Source: DASRIA01 sp035650255
Lineage (GTDB): Bacteria > Actinomycetota > Thermoleophilia > Solirubrobacterales > JBBDJG01
DNA length: 64,000 nucleotides
Direction: 5' to 3'
Assembly (NCBI GenBank): GCA_035650255.1
Contig: DASRIA010000045.1
Coordinates: forward strand, 1-64,000
A model generated the notes under the pieces. It was not told the DNA's origin, did not search any database, and worked only from the letters and a program-made list of their open reading frames with translations. The translations under genes and the position numbers were made by a program. Shown here piece after piece: positions 49,845 to 57,719 of the stretch. Numbering within the stretch: the first letter of the stretch is position 1; each line of letters begins with the position of its first letter.

Positions 49845-51208
49845 GAGCCCGCCCTCGTGACACGGCCACCGGCCTTCTGCCGCGCGGCCTCCACGAGCTG
49901 GAGCAGGGCGCCGTCGAGCGGCGGCCCGCTCGCCTCGGCGACCGGGCGGTTGCGCAGGAACACGACGCGCACTCCCGCGCCGGCGGCGGCTTCGGCGACG
50001 ACGTCGACGGCGGCGGCTTTCAGCTCGGTCAGGAACACATCGCACCCATCGCGCAGCGCGGCCTCGACATCTCGCGCGAGCTCCTCGCGCCGCGCCAGGT
50101 TGGTCGAGAGGTGGCGCGGCTTCACGCCCTCCCGGGCCAATCCCTCGACCAGGCTCGTCTCCGTGCCTGGCCGTGCCGTCACGAAGCATGCCACGCGGGC
50201 GCCTTGCTCCAGCGGCTCCGCCGGGCGCGGCCGGAGGGCGCAGCTCACGATCCGCTCGCGGGGGATCCAGCGGTCGAGGCCACCGTCGAGCTGCCCGCGC
50301 AGGGACGGCGCGAGCTCGGCCGCTCCCAGCAGCACGAGCAGGTCGGCGCGCAGCAGCCGCAGGGGCCCGAGGTGGGAGAGCGCCTGCGCACCGGCGTCCG
50401 CGGCCGGCGTCACGCACACCGTCGCGTGCGCGGCCACCGGTGGCAGAGCGGCGCCGCTTCCCTCCAGCACGATCACGTCCGGTTCTTCCTCGAGCGCCGC
50501 GCGCAGCCCCGCGTGGACGTTGGACTCGAAGGTCTCACCCGCCGGGCCCTCCCCGCAGCGGCGGCAGCCGACGGTGGTCACGCCGGCGAGCACCGCGTCC
50601 TCCAGGTAGTCGGACGCGGCATGTCCGCCGGCGCGCGCGATCTCCAGCAGCTCGGCGAGGCCCGGGCGTGCGGCGGCCCGGATCACGACCGGCTCGGGCG
50701 GGCCGCCCCGCCCCATCGAGACCACCACGGTCTCCATGCCGGATTCGCGCAGCAGCGCAGCGAGGTGAGTGCCGAGCGCGGTCTTGCCGGTTCGCTTGCC
50801 GGTCCCGATCACCGCGACAACGGGAACGCCGTCCGTCTCCGGCGCAGGGGCGGCCGGCGGGGTCAGCAGCATGCCGGGCGCGCGGTACTCCAGCCCTTCG
50901 TGCAGTGCGACCGCCGCCAGCTCCATCCGGGCGGCTGGATCGACGACGGGCTCTCCCGAGAGGTCGACGACCGCCTCCGCTGCGCATGTTCGGGCAAGGG
51001 AGCCGAGCGCTGCGCGCACGTCCTCCCCCGGCATCGTCACGTCCCGCCCGTAGTGGGCGGCCGGATCCGCGAGCACCGCCGGGGGGACCTTCTCCTCGCC
51101 GCCGGCGAACAGCACGCCCGCGAGCTCGTGCTCCTCCTGCAGCTTGTCGAGCGCCGCGCGCGCGACGCCGGGATGGTGCTCGCCGTCTACGAGCGCGATG
51201 ACCCGCAA
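49841..51208 (-). CDS. cpgS: cyclic 2,3-diphosphoglycerate synthetase
   Basis: A 455-residue protein matching the archaeal cyclic 2,3-diphosphoglycerate synthetase family in length and layout. The N-terminal ~120 residues are a distinct domain (MRVIALVDGEHHPGVARAAL). A P-loop domain follows with VVAVIGTGKRTGKTALGTHL (~residue 135), VVVSMGRGGPPEPVVIRAA, ESNVHAGLRAALEEEPDVIV and LEGSGAALPPV. The C-terminal region carries STNLARREELARDVEAALRD and VFLTELKAAAVDVVAEAA. The enzyme closes 2,3-diphosphoglycerate with ATP to the cyclic form, a thermoprotectant and phosphate store known from methanogens. The kinase gene that makes its substrate overlaps its stop. Confidence 0.87.
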   Translation of the reverse strand: MRVIALVDGEHHPGVARAALDKLQEEHELAGVLFAGGEEKVPPAVLADPAAHYGRDVTMPGEDVRAALGSLARTCAAEAVVDLSGEPVVDPAARMELAAVALHEGLEYRAPGMLLTPPAAPAPETDGVPVVAVIGTGKRTGKTALGTHLAALLRESGMETVVVSMGRGGPPEPVVIRAAARPGLAELLEIARAGGHAASDYLEDAVLAGVTTVGCRRCGEGPAGETFESNVHAGLRAALEEEPDVIVLEGSGAALPPVAAHATVCVTPAADAGAQALSHLGPLRLLRADLLVLLGAAELAPSLRGQLDGGLDRWIPRERIVSCALRPRPAEPLEQGARVACFVTARPGTETSLVEGLAREGVKPRHLSTNLARREELARDVEAALRDGCDVFLTELKAAAVDVVAEAAAGAGVRVVFLRNRPVAEASGPPLDGALLQLVEAARQKAGGRVTRAGS

Positions 51209-51218
51209 CGCGACGCCC

Positions 51219-52004
51219 TCACCCGCCGACTCCCTCCCGGTCGAGGCCGGCCTTCTCGTACTCGTGGGGCATCTGGCGGGACCACTCGATGATCGGCTCC
51301 TGATCGTCGAACGGATACCGGCGCACGATTCGCACCGAGCTGGGATCGATCTCGATCACGTTGTAACAGGGGCGGGTGTGACCGCGGAGCCGCAGGGTGG
51401 AGACCGTGCCCGTCGTGACCACGAACAGGTCCTCGAGGCGCCATGCGTACGGCACGTGCTTGTGGCCGGCGAGCACGAGGTCCACCCGCGATCGCAGCAG
51501 CACCTCGAGCAGGTCGCCGGCGTCGTAGACGATGTTGCGCTCGCGCCCGGTGCCGGGGACGGGCAACAGGTGGTGGTGCAGGACGAAGATGCGCAGGTCG
51601 GCCGGGTGGGAGAAGCTCTGCTCGATGTGCTCGTAGCGGTTGCGGCCGATCTGGCCGTGGTTGAGGTCGGGCTCGGACGAGTCCTCGGCCACGAACGAGA
51701 CACCGTCGACGTGCAGCGAGGAATGGCGCGGCCCGAACATCTCCTCGAAATGCACGTAGCCCACGTTGCGCGAGTCGTGGTTCCCGGGGACGACGATCAG
51801 CTGCTCGCACTCGATCCGGTCCACGAATTCGCGCGCGATCTGGTACTCGCCGCGGAACCCGTCCGAGGTGAGGTCGCCGCTGATCACGGTGACGCCCGGC
51901 TGGAGCTCGTTGATCTCCTCGATCGCGCGCTCCAGCAGGTCGGCCTGGAAGTGCGGCGAGCCGCAGTGCAGGTCGGAGATGTGTGCGATGCGAAGAGAGC
52001 TCAT
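51219..52004 (-). CDS. cytosolic metallophosphoesterase
   Basis: A 261-residue calcineurin-like phosphoesterase from ATG 52004 (GTG 52025 also possible). Metal-binding blocks are intact: IAHISDLHCGSPHF, VISGDLTSDGF, VPGNHDSRNVGYVH, FVLHHHLLPVPG and LVLAGHKHVPYAW. Without a signal peptide it should act in the cytoplasm. The family includes CpdA-like cyclic nucleotide phosphodiesterases. In this operon a hydrolase of cyclic 2,3-diphosphoglycerate or of a folate-related phosphate would make sense, but that is speculation. ATG 52004 follows the folP stop (TGA at 52006-52008) by 1 bp. Confidence 0.85.
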   Translation of the reverse strand: MSSLRIAHISDLHCGSPHFQADLLERAIEEINELQPGVTVISGDLTSDGFRGEYQIAREFVDRIECEQLIVVPGNHDSRNVGYVHFEEMFGPRHSSLHVDGVSFVAEDSSEPDLNHGQIGRNRYEHIEQSFSHPADLRIFVLHHHLLPVPGTGRERNIVYDAGDLLEVLLRSRVDLVLAGHKHVPYAWRLEDLFVVTTGTVSTLRLRGHTRPCYNVIEIDPSSVRIVRRYPFDDQEPIIEWSRQMPHEYEKAGLDREGVGG

Positions 52005-52005
52005 C

Positions 52006-52935
52006 TCAAGGTGTTCCTGATTCACGACTGACTTCCTCTACTTGTTCCCGCCGCAGGCGGTCGTCAAGCAGCAGGTCGGCCGGCACGGACACATCGCCCC
52101 GCAGCGCCGCGCGAACCGCCAGGAAGTCGCGTGTCGCGGCGACGTCGTGCACGCGCAGGAAGTCGGCGCCGTGGTCGAGCCCGTGGGCGATCGCGGCAAG
52201 CGTTCCGCCCAGACGCTCGCGCGGCGCCCTCTGCGTCAGCGCGCCGACGAAGTCCTTGCGCGACACGGCCAGCAGCACCGGGTATCCCAGCGCGCTGATC
52301 TCGTCCAGGCGGCCGAGCAGCTCGATCGTCTGTGCCGGGTCCTTGCCCAGGTCGGGGCCGGGGCAGACCACCAGCCGGTCCTCCGCGACGCCGGCTTCAC
52401 GCGCGAGCTCGAGCCGCTCACAGAGGAAGCTCTTCACGTCGTCCACGACGTCGTCGTAACGAGGGCGATGGAGCTTTTCCTTCGGGCGCGCGCGCGTATG
52501 GGTCACCACGAGCGCGGCGCCGGAGTCGGCGCACACCCCGGCCACGCCGAGGTCGGTCAGGCCGCTCGGGTCGTTGACCATCACGGCTCCCGCCGCCACG
52601 GCGGCGCGTGCGACCGGAGCCTTGTACGTGTCGACCGACAAGGCTGCTCCCGAGCCGGCCAGGCGCTCCACCAGGGGGGCGACGCGCTCGATCTCCTCGG
52701 CCGGGTCCACCGCCGGCTTGTTCGTCACCCCGGACTCCCCGCCCACGTCCAGCAGATCGGCCCCCTGGGCCAGCAGCTCGCGCCCCCGGGCCACCCGGGC
52801 CCCGAGATCCGGGTGGTCGCCGCCGTCGGAGAACGAGTCGGGAGTCGCGTTCAGGATGCCGACCACGTGCGCAGCGCCGTCGAGGCCGAACTGGCGCTCC
52901 CGTGCGACCAGGGTGTGGCCCGCTGCTCTAGTCAT
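52006..52935 (-). CDS. folP: dihydropteroate synthase
   Basis: A 309-residue TIM-barrel enzyme of folate biosynthesis. GILNATPDSFSDGGDH is the pterin/pyrophosphate loop, LLDVGGESGVTNKPAVDPAE matches the D-x-G-x-E-S-T-R loop with changed residues (ESGVT), and SVDTYKAPVARAAVAAGAVM, VVTHTRARPKEKL and the end DFLRVHDVAATRDFLAVRAAL complete the barrel. Canonical G-x-E-S-T-R becomes G-E-S-G-V-T and the M-H-M motif becomes T-H-T, so this may be a FolP paralogue with a changed pocket rather than the main enzyme. It heads the minus-strand operon. Confidence 0.8.
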   Translation of the reverse strand: MTRAAGHTLVARERQFGLDGAAHVVGILNATPDSFSDGGDHPDLGARVARGRELLAQGADLLDVGGESGVTNKPAVDPAEEIERVAPLVERLAGSGAALSVDTYKAPVARAAVAAGAVMVNDPSGLTDLGVAGVCADSGAALVVTHTRARPKEKLHRPRYDDVVDDVKSFLCERLELAREAGVAEDRLVVCPGPDLGKDPAQTIELLGRLDEISALGYPVLLAVSRKDFVGALTQRAPRERLGGTLAAIAHGLDHGADFLRVHDVAATRDFLAVRAALRGDVSVPADLLLDDRLRREQVEEVSRESGTP

Positions 52936-52993
52936 CGCATCCGAGGTCGCCTAGCATAGGACCGCGGGGCCCGTCCCGGCTCAGAAGCGATCT

Positions 52994-53012
52994 GACCTTG
53001 TGTCGCAAGGTC
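52994..53012. promoter_or_regulatory. 19-bp palindromic operator candidate and promoter before the 53092 gene
   Basis: GACCTTGTGTCGCAAGGTC is a perfect 7-bp inverted repeat around TGTCG. A -10-like TATTCT at 53026-53031 would place the -35 inside the palindrome, so a dimeric regulator bound here should block the promoter. A second small repeat GATAG/CTATC (53021-53025, 53034-53038) flanks the -10. The regulator is not identified. Confidence 0.5.
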
Positions 53013-53091
53013 GGACCGGCGATAGTATTCTGGCTATCAGCGGGGGACGGTGGTGACCTGCCGCAAAGGCCATCCATCAGCAGCGGGGGGC

Positions 53092-54336
53092 ATGGGAGTT
53101 CGTAGCGTGAGACGAAGGGGTTTCACCTTGACCGGCGCAAGGCGCCTGGTCGTTTCTGCGTGCCTGGCGATCGTCGGCGCAGCGCTGCTGCCGGCTGCCG
53201 CCGGCGCCCTCCCGCCGCCGTACGACAACTTCCAGTTCAACACCGACTTCGTGCAGCAGACCGGGCCCGAGGTGATGGTCTACGACTGGACCACGCAGAA
53301 GTGCGAGAACAACGACATCCCCGACCAGTCGGCGCGGGCGTTCCGGGACAACACCGGGAAGATCAACCTGATCGCGGGCCACTTCACGAACTACCGCTGG
53401 CTCGCGGACTCGCTTGACGGTCCCTTCACACACCCGTGCACCGTGATCATGTCGTCGACCAACAGCCCGGACGTGGCGACGTTCAACTCGCGCGAGTGGA
53501 TCGCCTCCCCGTGGACTGCCGACGGCGCGAACGTGTACGCGCTGGTGCACAACGAGTACCAGGGCTCGCAGTTCCTCTCCGGCTGCGGCGAGGGGTACCA
53601 GTGCTGGTGGAACTCCATCACCACCGCGGTCTCCACGAGCGGCGGGGCCGGCTTCACCAACACGGGCGCACCCGCGCACATGATCGCGACGATCCCGTAC
53701 CAGTTCACGAAGGACGGCCCGCACGGCTACTTCACGCCGAGCCAGATCGTGCGCACCGGCGACGGCTGGTTCTACGCCATCTTCCGCGCCAACCCGAAGG
53801 GCGCGCAGCAGTTCGGCGACTGCCTGATGCGCACGCGCGACATCAGCACCCCGTCCTCTTGGCGGGCGTGGAACGGCACCGACTTCTCCACCCGCTTCGC
53901 CAACCCGTACATCGAGTCGATCAACCCCGCCGACCACGTCTGCGCGCCGGTCGACTTCGCGAGCATCGGCCTGATCAGCGAGAGCCTCACCTACAACACC
54001 TACCTGAAGAAGTGGATGCTGGTCGGCAACTCCGTGGGCGAGCCGGCTGAAGGCAAGCCGCCGGGCGTCTACTACGCGCTCTCCGACGACCTGCTCAACT
54101 GGACGCACTCGGCACTGTTGATGGAGGCCGAGATCACCTGGGTCAGGGACTGCGTGCTGCCGGACCCGATCAAGGAGGTCTCGATCCTCGACCCGAGCAG
54201 CACGTCGCGCAACTTCACGACCGTGGGACAGACCGCGCAGCTGTTCTACACCTGGTACCACATGAGCGGCTGCAACGGCACGCTCGACCGCGACATAGTC
54301 CGCGTCCCGATCCAGTTCGTAGACCCGACCCCGTGA
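53092..54336 (+). CDS. secreted protein, propeller-like glycosidase-fold candidate
   Basis: A 414-residue secreted protein. Signal peptide RLVVSACLAIVGAALLPAAA. The mature part is W/Y/N-rich with repeated short beta segments (WIASPWTADGANVYALVHNE, YQFTKDGPHGYFTPSQIVRT, GDGWFYAIFRANPKGAQQFG, YYALSDDLLNWTHSALLMEA) and several Cys, a pattern like five-bladed glycosidase-type propellers (GH43/GH32 style), but I could not place catalytic acidic residues. GGGGGG before ATG 53092 acts as ribosome site. An upstream GTG at 53050 would add 14 residues. The next gene overlaps its stop, so both are in one operon. Confidence 0.6.
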   Translation: MGVRSVRRRGFTLTGARRLVVSACLAIVGAALLPAAAGALPPPYDNFQFNTDFVQQTGPEVMVYDWTTQKCENNDIPDQSARAFRDNTGKINLIAGHFTNYRWLADSLDGPFTHPCTVIMSSTNSPDVATFNSREWIASPWTADGANVYALVHNEYQGSQFLSGCGEGYQCWWNSITTAVSTSGGAGFTNTGAPAHMIATIPYQFTKDGPHGYFTPSQIVRTGDGWFYAIFRANPKGAQQFGDCLMRTRDISTPSSWRAWNGTDFSTRFANPYIESINPADHVCAPVDFASIGLISESLTYNTYLKKWMLVGNSVGEPAEGKPPGVYYALSDDLLNWTHSALLMEAEITWVRDCVLPDPIKEVSILDPSSTSRNFTTVGQTAQLFYTWYHMSGCNGTLDRDIVRVPIQFVDPTP

Positions 54337-55904
54337 TGCACGCCGTCGCCGGGAAGTGCAACCGAGCCGGCGTGCGCGTCATGCTCGCGCTGCTGGCGAT
54401 GCTGATGGCCGCGAGCGTCGTCCCGGCGGCCGCGCAGGCGGCCTTCCCGGGCACCAACGGCAAGCTCGCGTTCGACAGCTTCCGCAACGGCTTTCCCGCG
54501 GACAACGACCTCTACACGATGGCCAACGACGGGACGCTCCAGACACGCATCACCAGCCTGAACCAGGACGAGCTGAACCCAACCTGGAACGCCAAGGGCG
54601 CCAAGATCGCCTTCGAACGCAGCACCGGGCTGCGCACCGACATCTGGACGGCCGTCGGCGACGGCTCGAACCGGGTGCAGCTGACGACCGACCCGCGCAC
54701 CGACGCCCACCCGTCCTGGAACCCCACCGGCACCAAGATCACGTTTGCCAGCGACCGCGCCGGCACCGCGGGGGTCTTCGACATCTTCGTGATGGACGCC
54801 GACGGCACCAATCAGAAGAACCTCACCAACACGCCCACGATCAACGAGAGGGACCCGAGCTGGTCGCCCGACGGCACCGCGATCGCGTTCTCGCGCGACG
54901 GCGACATCTACAAGTTCACGCCGAAAGGCACCAGCCTCAAGCAGCTCACGAGCATCGTGGGTGTCGAGGACCAGCCGGACTGGTCCCCCACCAGCCACCA
55001 GGTCGTCTTCCACAGCTACGCCAACGCAGCGGACGAGCTCTGGAAGGTCAACGCCAACGGCACCGGCCCGGCTGTCCTGACGACCAACGGCAGCATTCCC
55101 GAGGAGCACCCGGTGTGGTCGCCGCAGGGCGACAAGATCGCCTTCATCCGCGGCGCCTTCAAGGATGCAGAGGTGTACACGATGAGCCCGGACGGCACGA
55201 ACGTGGTCCGCATCACCAACAACACGGTGATCGACACGTCGCCCTCCTGGCAGCCGATCCCGTTCGCTGCGACCTTCGTGCGCCCCAAGACGGCGGACAA
55301 GGTGCGGGTCGCGCTCGTGCCCAGCTTCCGTCCCTGCAAGACGCCGGACCGCATGCACGGACCGCCGCTCGCGCATCCGTCCTGCACGCCACCGAAGCCG
55401 TACTCGCGCTACCTGACGATCGGGACGCCGGACGTCAACGGAGCGGGGTCGAACATGGACGCGTCCGTGCGGATCGGCGCGATTCCGGGCATCGCCAGCA
55501 CCCCGGCCGACGAGGCCGATGTGTCCATGCAGCTCAGGATCCAGGACGTGCGCAACAAGGCGGACCTCACCGACTACACCGGGCAGCTGCGGGTGCGCGC
55601 GGAGACGCGGCGCCAGACCGACAAGGAGAACGCCATCGGCGCGGCAAGTCCCGTGGAGTCCGGAACCAGTGTCGATTCCGCATGGAACTTCACCGTGTCC
55701 TGCGTGACGACTGCAAGCACAACGGTCGGCTCGAACTGCAACCTCACGACGACCCGGGACGCGATCACTCCGGGGAGCATCAAGGAGAGCAAGCGGGCCA
55801 TCATCGAGCTGGGCCGGATCCAGGTCTGGGACGGCGGCGCCGACGGCCAGGCTTCGACGCAGGTCAACGACCTGTTCCTCACGCAGGGGATCTTCGTCCC
55901 GTAA
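54336..55904 (+). CDS. secreted TolB-type propeller protein with shared C-terminal module
   Basis: A 522-residue protein from ATG 54336, overlapping the upstream stop (TGATG). Signal peptide LALLAMLMAASVVPAAAQA. Residues ~35-310 are PD40/TolB beta-propeller repeats: NGKLAFDSFRNGFPADNDLY, HPSWNPTGTKITFASDRAGT, DPSWSPDGTAIAFSRDGDIY and HPVWSPQGDKIAFIRGAFKD. The last ~209 residues are the four-Cys module also present in the proteins at 5384 and 42533. The protein probably works at the cell surface; propellers of this type serve as protein- or glycan-interaction scaffolds. It converges with glpD. Confidence 0.83.
   Translation: MHAVAGKCNRAGVRVMLALLAMLMAASVVPAAAQAAFPGTNGKLAFDSFRNGFPADNDLYTMANDGTLQTRITSLNQDELNPTWNAKGAKIAFERSTGLRTDIWTAVGDGSNRVQLTTDPRTDAHPSWNPTGTKITFASDRAGTAGVFDIFVMDADGTNQKNLTNTPTINERDPSWSPDGTAIAFSRDGDIYKFTPKGTSLKQLTSIVGVEDQPDWSPTSHQVVFHSYANAADELWKVNANGTGPAVLTTNGSIPEEHPVWSPQGDKIAFIRGAFKDAEVYTMSPDGTNVVRITNNTVIDTSPSWQPIPFAATFVRPKTADKVRVALVPSFRPCKTPDRMHGPPLAHPSCTPPKPYSRYLTIGTPDVNGAGSNMDASVRIGAIPGIASTPADEADVSMQLRIQDVRNKADLTDYTGQLRVRAETRRQTDKENAIGAASPVESGTSVDSAWNFTVSCVTTASTTVGSNCNLTTTRDAITPGSIKESKRAIIELGRIQVWDGGADGQASTQVNDLFLTQGIFVP
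55275..55901 (+). other. shared four-Cys C-terminal module, copy 3
   Basis: Encodes the last ~209 residues of the TolB-type propeller protein. Landmarks are RVALVPSFRPC, HGPPLAHPSC, LTIGTPDVNGA, IQDVRNKADLTDYTG, FTVSC, SNCNL and IELGRIQVWDGGAD. Confidence 0.87.
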
Positions 55905-55921
55905 CCGGGGCGCGCCGGCCC

Positions 55922-57613
55922 TCAGCTGCGGACCGCGGCCACCTCTGCCACCGTCAGCCGCTCTGCCCGAACGATCTCCGGCCATGCTTCCGCGGCGCGC
56001 TTGACCTGGCGCCTCCCCCAGCCGTGCTCGCGTCCCAGGATGCGGGCCAGCCGGAGGGCGATGCCCGGATCGTCGGCGAGCCGGCGCCCCGCCAGGAGGC
56101 CGAGGCGGGTGCGCCGCAACAGGATGTCGGCGACCGTCCGCGCCTGCTCGTGGCGCGCCGCGACGGCCGCCTCGACCAGCAGGTCCGGCATGCCCTCGAC
56201 GATCGGCTGGGCCAGGTCCGGGTCCTCTCCGCAGATCGACAGCACCTGCTCAGCGAACAGGCCGTAGCGCGCGGCCAGATGGGCGCGCGAGTGCTCGCCG
56301 ATCCCGGACGAGTCGTGCAGGGTGGCCGGGTCCACGGGATGGCCGAGCGGTATCTCGTGGGTGCGGCAGGGCGCATCCCGGAACTCGCGCTCCACCATGC
56401 GGTCCACGACCAACTTGGCCATGCGCCGCCAGGTCGTCAGCTTGCCGCCCGTGATCGTGATCAGCCCCGACGACGTCTCGTAGAGCTCCGCCTTGCGCGA
56501 GATGTCGACGCTCTTCTTCGGATCCGCACTGGAGATCAGCGGGCGCACACCGGCGTAGGCGCCGGCCAGGTCTCCGGGCCCGAACTCCGTCCCGAAGAAC
56601 GAGTTCACCGCCGCGAGCAGGTACGCCACGTCGTCCTCGGACACCGGCGGGTGCTCGAGGCTGCCCTCGTAGTCGTTGTCCGTCGTGCCGACCAGGGTCT
56701 GGCCGAGCCAGGGCAGCGCGAAGATCGTGCGGTCTTCGCCCGCGGGCACCACGACTGCCGCGTTCAGCGGCAGCTGCTCGCGGTCGAGCAGGACATGCGT
56801 CCCGCGGCTCGGGCGGATCACGGGGACGTCCTCGTCCTCCTCGCCGTGCAGTTCCTCGGGGCGGATCCGATCGGCCCACACGCCGGTCGCGTTCACGACG
56901 TTCGTGGCCGAGATCGCGAACCGCTCGCCCGACTCGGCTTCCTCGCACACGATCCCGGCGGCCTTGCCCTGGTCCTCGATCAGCTCCACCGCCCGCGCGC
57001 CGTTGACGCACACGGCGCCGAACCGCTCCGCCTCGCCGAGCACGGTCAGCACCAGCCGCGAGTCGTCCGTCTGGCAGTCGTAGAAGAGATAGCCCGAGGA
57101 CGGATTGCGCGACGCGAGGGCCGGCACCATCTCGAGCACCTCGCCGGCGTCGATCGTGCGATGCCGGTCGGGGCTCCAGTACTCGCCTCCCTCGAGCGCC
57201 GCTTCGCGCTTCGCGCGGCGGCGTGCGCGCGGGTTGCGCAGGGACATGACGTCGTACATGTTGAGCCCCACGCCGATGCGCAGGTCCAGGCGCGCGCCTT
57301 CGAGCGCGGGCACCAGGAAGGGCAGCGGCTTCACGAGGTGCGGCGCGAGGCGCACCATCAGCTGCCGCTCGACCAGCGCCTCCCGCACGAGCCCGAGGTC
57401 GAAGTTCTGCAGGTAGCGCAGCCCGCCGTGGACCATCTTCGACGAGCGGCTCGACGTGCCGCAGGAGTAGTCGTCGCGCTCGACGAGGGCGACCGAGAAC
57501 CCGCGCGTGGCCGCATCGAGAGCGACGCCGGCGCCTGTGATGCCGCCGCCGATCACCACTACGTCGAATGCTTCCTGCTGGAGCGCTGTTAGGGCGTCGG
57601 CGCGGGAGATCAT
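55922..57613 (-). CDS. glpD: glycerol-3-phosphate dehydrogenase (FAD-dependent)
   Basis: A 563-residue flavoenzyme of the GlpD/GlpA family: FDVVVIGGGITGAGVALDAA (FAD Rossmann site), GTSSRSSKMVHGGLRYLQNF (the SSxKLxHGGxRYL motif binding glycerol phosphate), VRPLISSADPKKSVDISRKA and GLITITGGKLTTWRRMAKLV. The C-terminal helical domain is DILLRRTRLGLLAGRRLADD onward. It oxidises glycerol 3-phosphate to dihydroxyacetone phosphate and feeds electrons to quinones. Glycerol kinase and facilitator genes are not adjacent. ATG 57613 has -10 TACAGT 8 nt upstream and no Shine-Dalgarno. Confidence 0.95.
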   Translation of the reverse strand: MISRADALTALQQEAFDVVVIGGGITGAGVALDAATRGFSVALVERDDYSCGTSSRSSKMVHGGLRYLQNFDLGLVREALVERQLMVRLAPHLVKPLPFLVPALEGARLDLRIGVGLNMYDVMSLRNPRARRRAKREAALEGGEYWSPDRHRTIDAGEVLEMVPALASRNPSSGYLFYDCQTDDSRLVLTVLGEAERFGAVCVNGARAVELIEDQGKAAGIVCEEAESGERFAISATNVVNATGVWADRIRPEELHGEEDEDVPVIRPSRGTHVLLDREQLPLNAAVVVPAGEDRTIFALPWLGQTLVGTTDNDYEGSLEHPPVSEDDVAYLLAAVNSFFGTEFGPGDLAGAYAGVRPLISSADPKKSVDISRKAELYETSSGLITITGGKLTTWRRMAKLVVDRMVEREFRDAPCRTHEIPLGHPVDPATLHDSSGIGEHSRAHLAARYGLFAEQVLSICGEDPDLAQPIVEGMPDLLVEAAVAARHEQARTVADILLRRTRLGLLAGRRLADDPGIALRLARILGREHGWGRRQVKRAAEAWPEIVRAERLTVAEVAAVRS

Positions 57614-57621
57614 CGCTTGGG

Positions 57622-57627
57622 ACTGTA
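57622..57627 (-). promoter_or_regulatory. -10 element TACAGT of leaderless promoter
   Basis: Read on the minus strand, TACAGT ends 8 nt before ATG 57613, immediately downstream of palindrome B. Confidence 0.5.
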
Positions 57628-57641
57628 AAGCGTGTGGTTGC

Positions 57642-57716
57642 GGCGGTCCCCCGGAGCCCCTCCCCGGAGACCGAAAACCGTTTTGAGTCTCCGGTGAGGG
57701 GCTCCGGGCGCCCGCC
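57642..57716. repeat. long intergenic palindrome, copy B of a conserved-core element
   Basis: Arms of 29 bp (57642-57670 and 57688-57716) pair with three mismatches around a 17-nt loop. The core GGAGACcGAAAACCGTT then AGTCTCC matches copy A at 46849-46926. It ends 3 bp before the stop codon of the ECF S-toroid gene and lies upstream of the glpD promoter, so termination of the ECF operon is its simplest role. Confidence 0.75.
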
Positions 57717-57719
57717 TCC

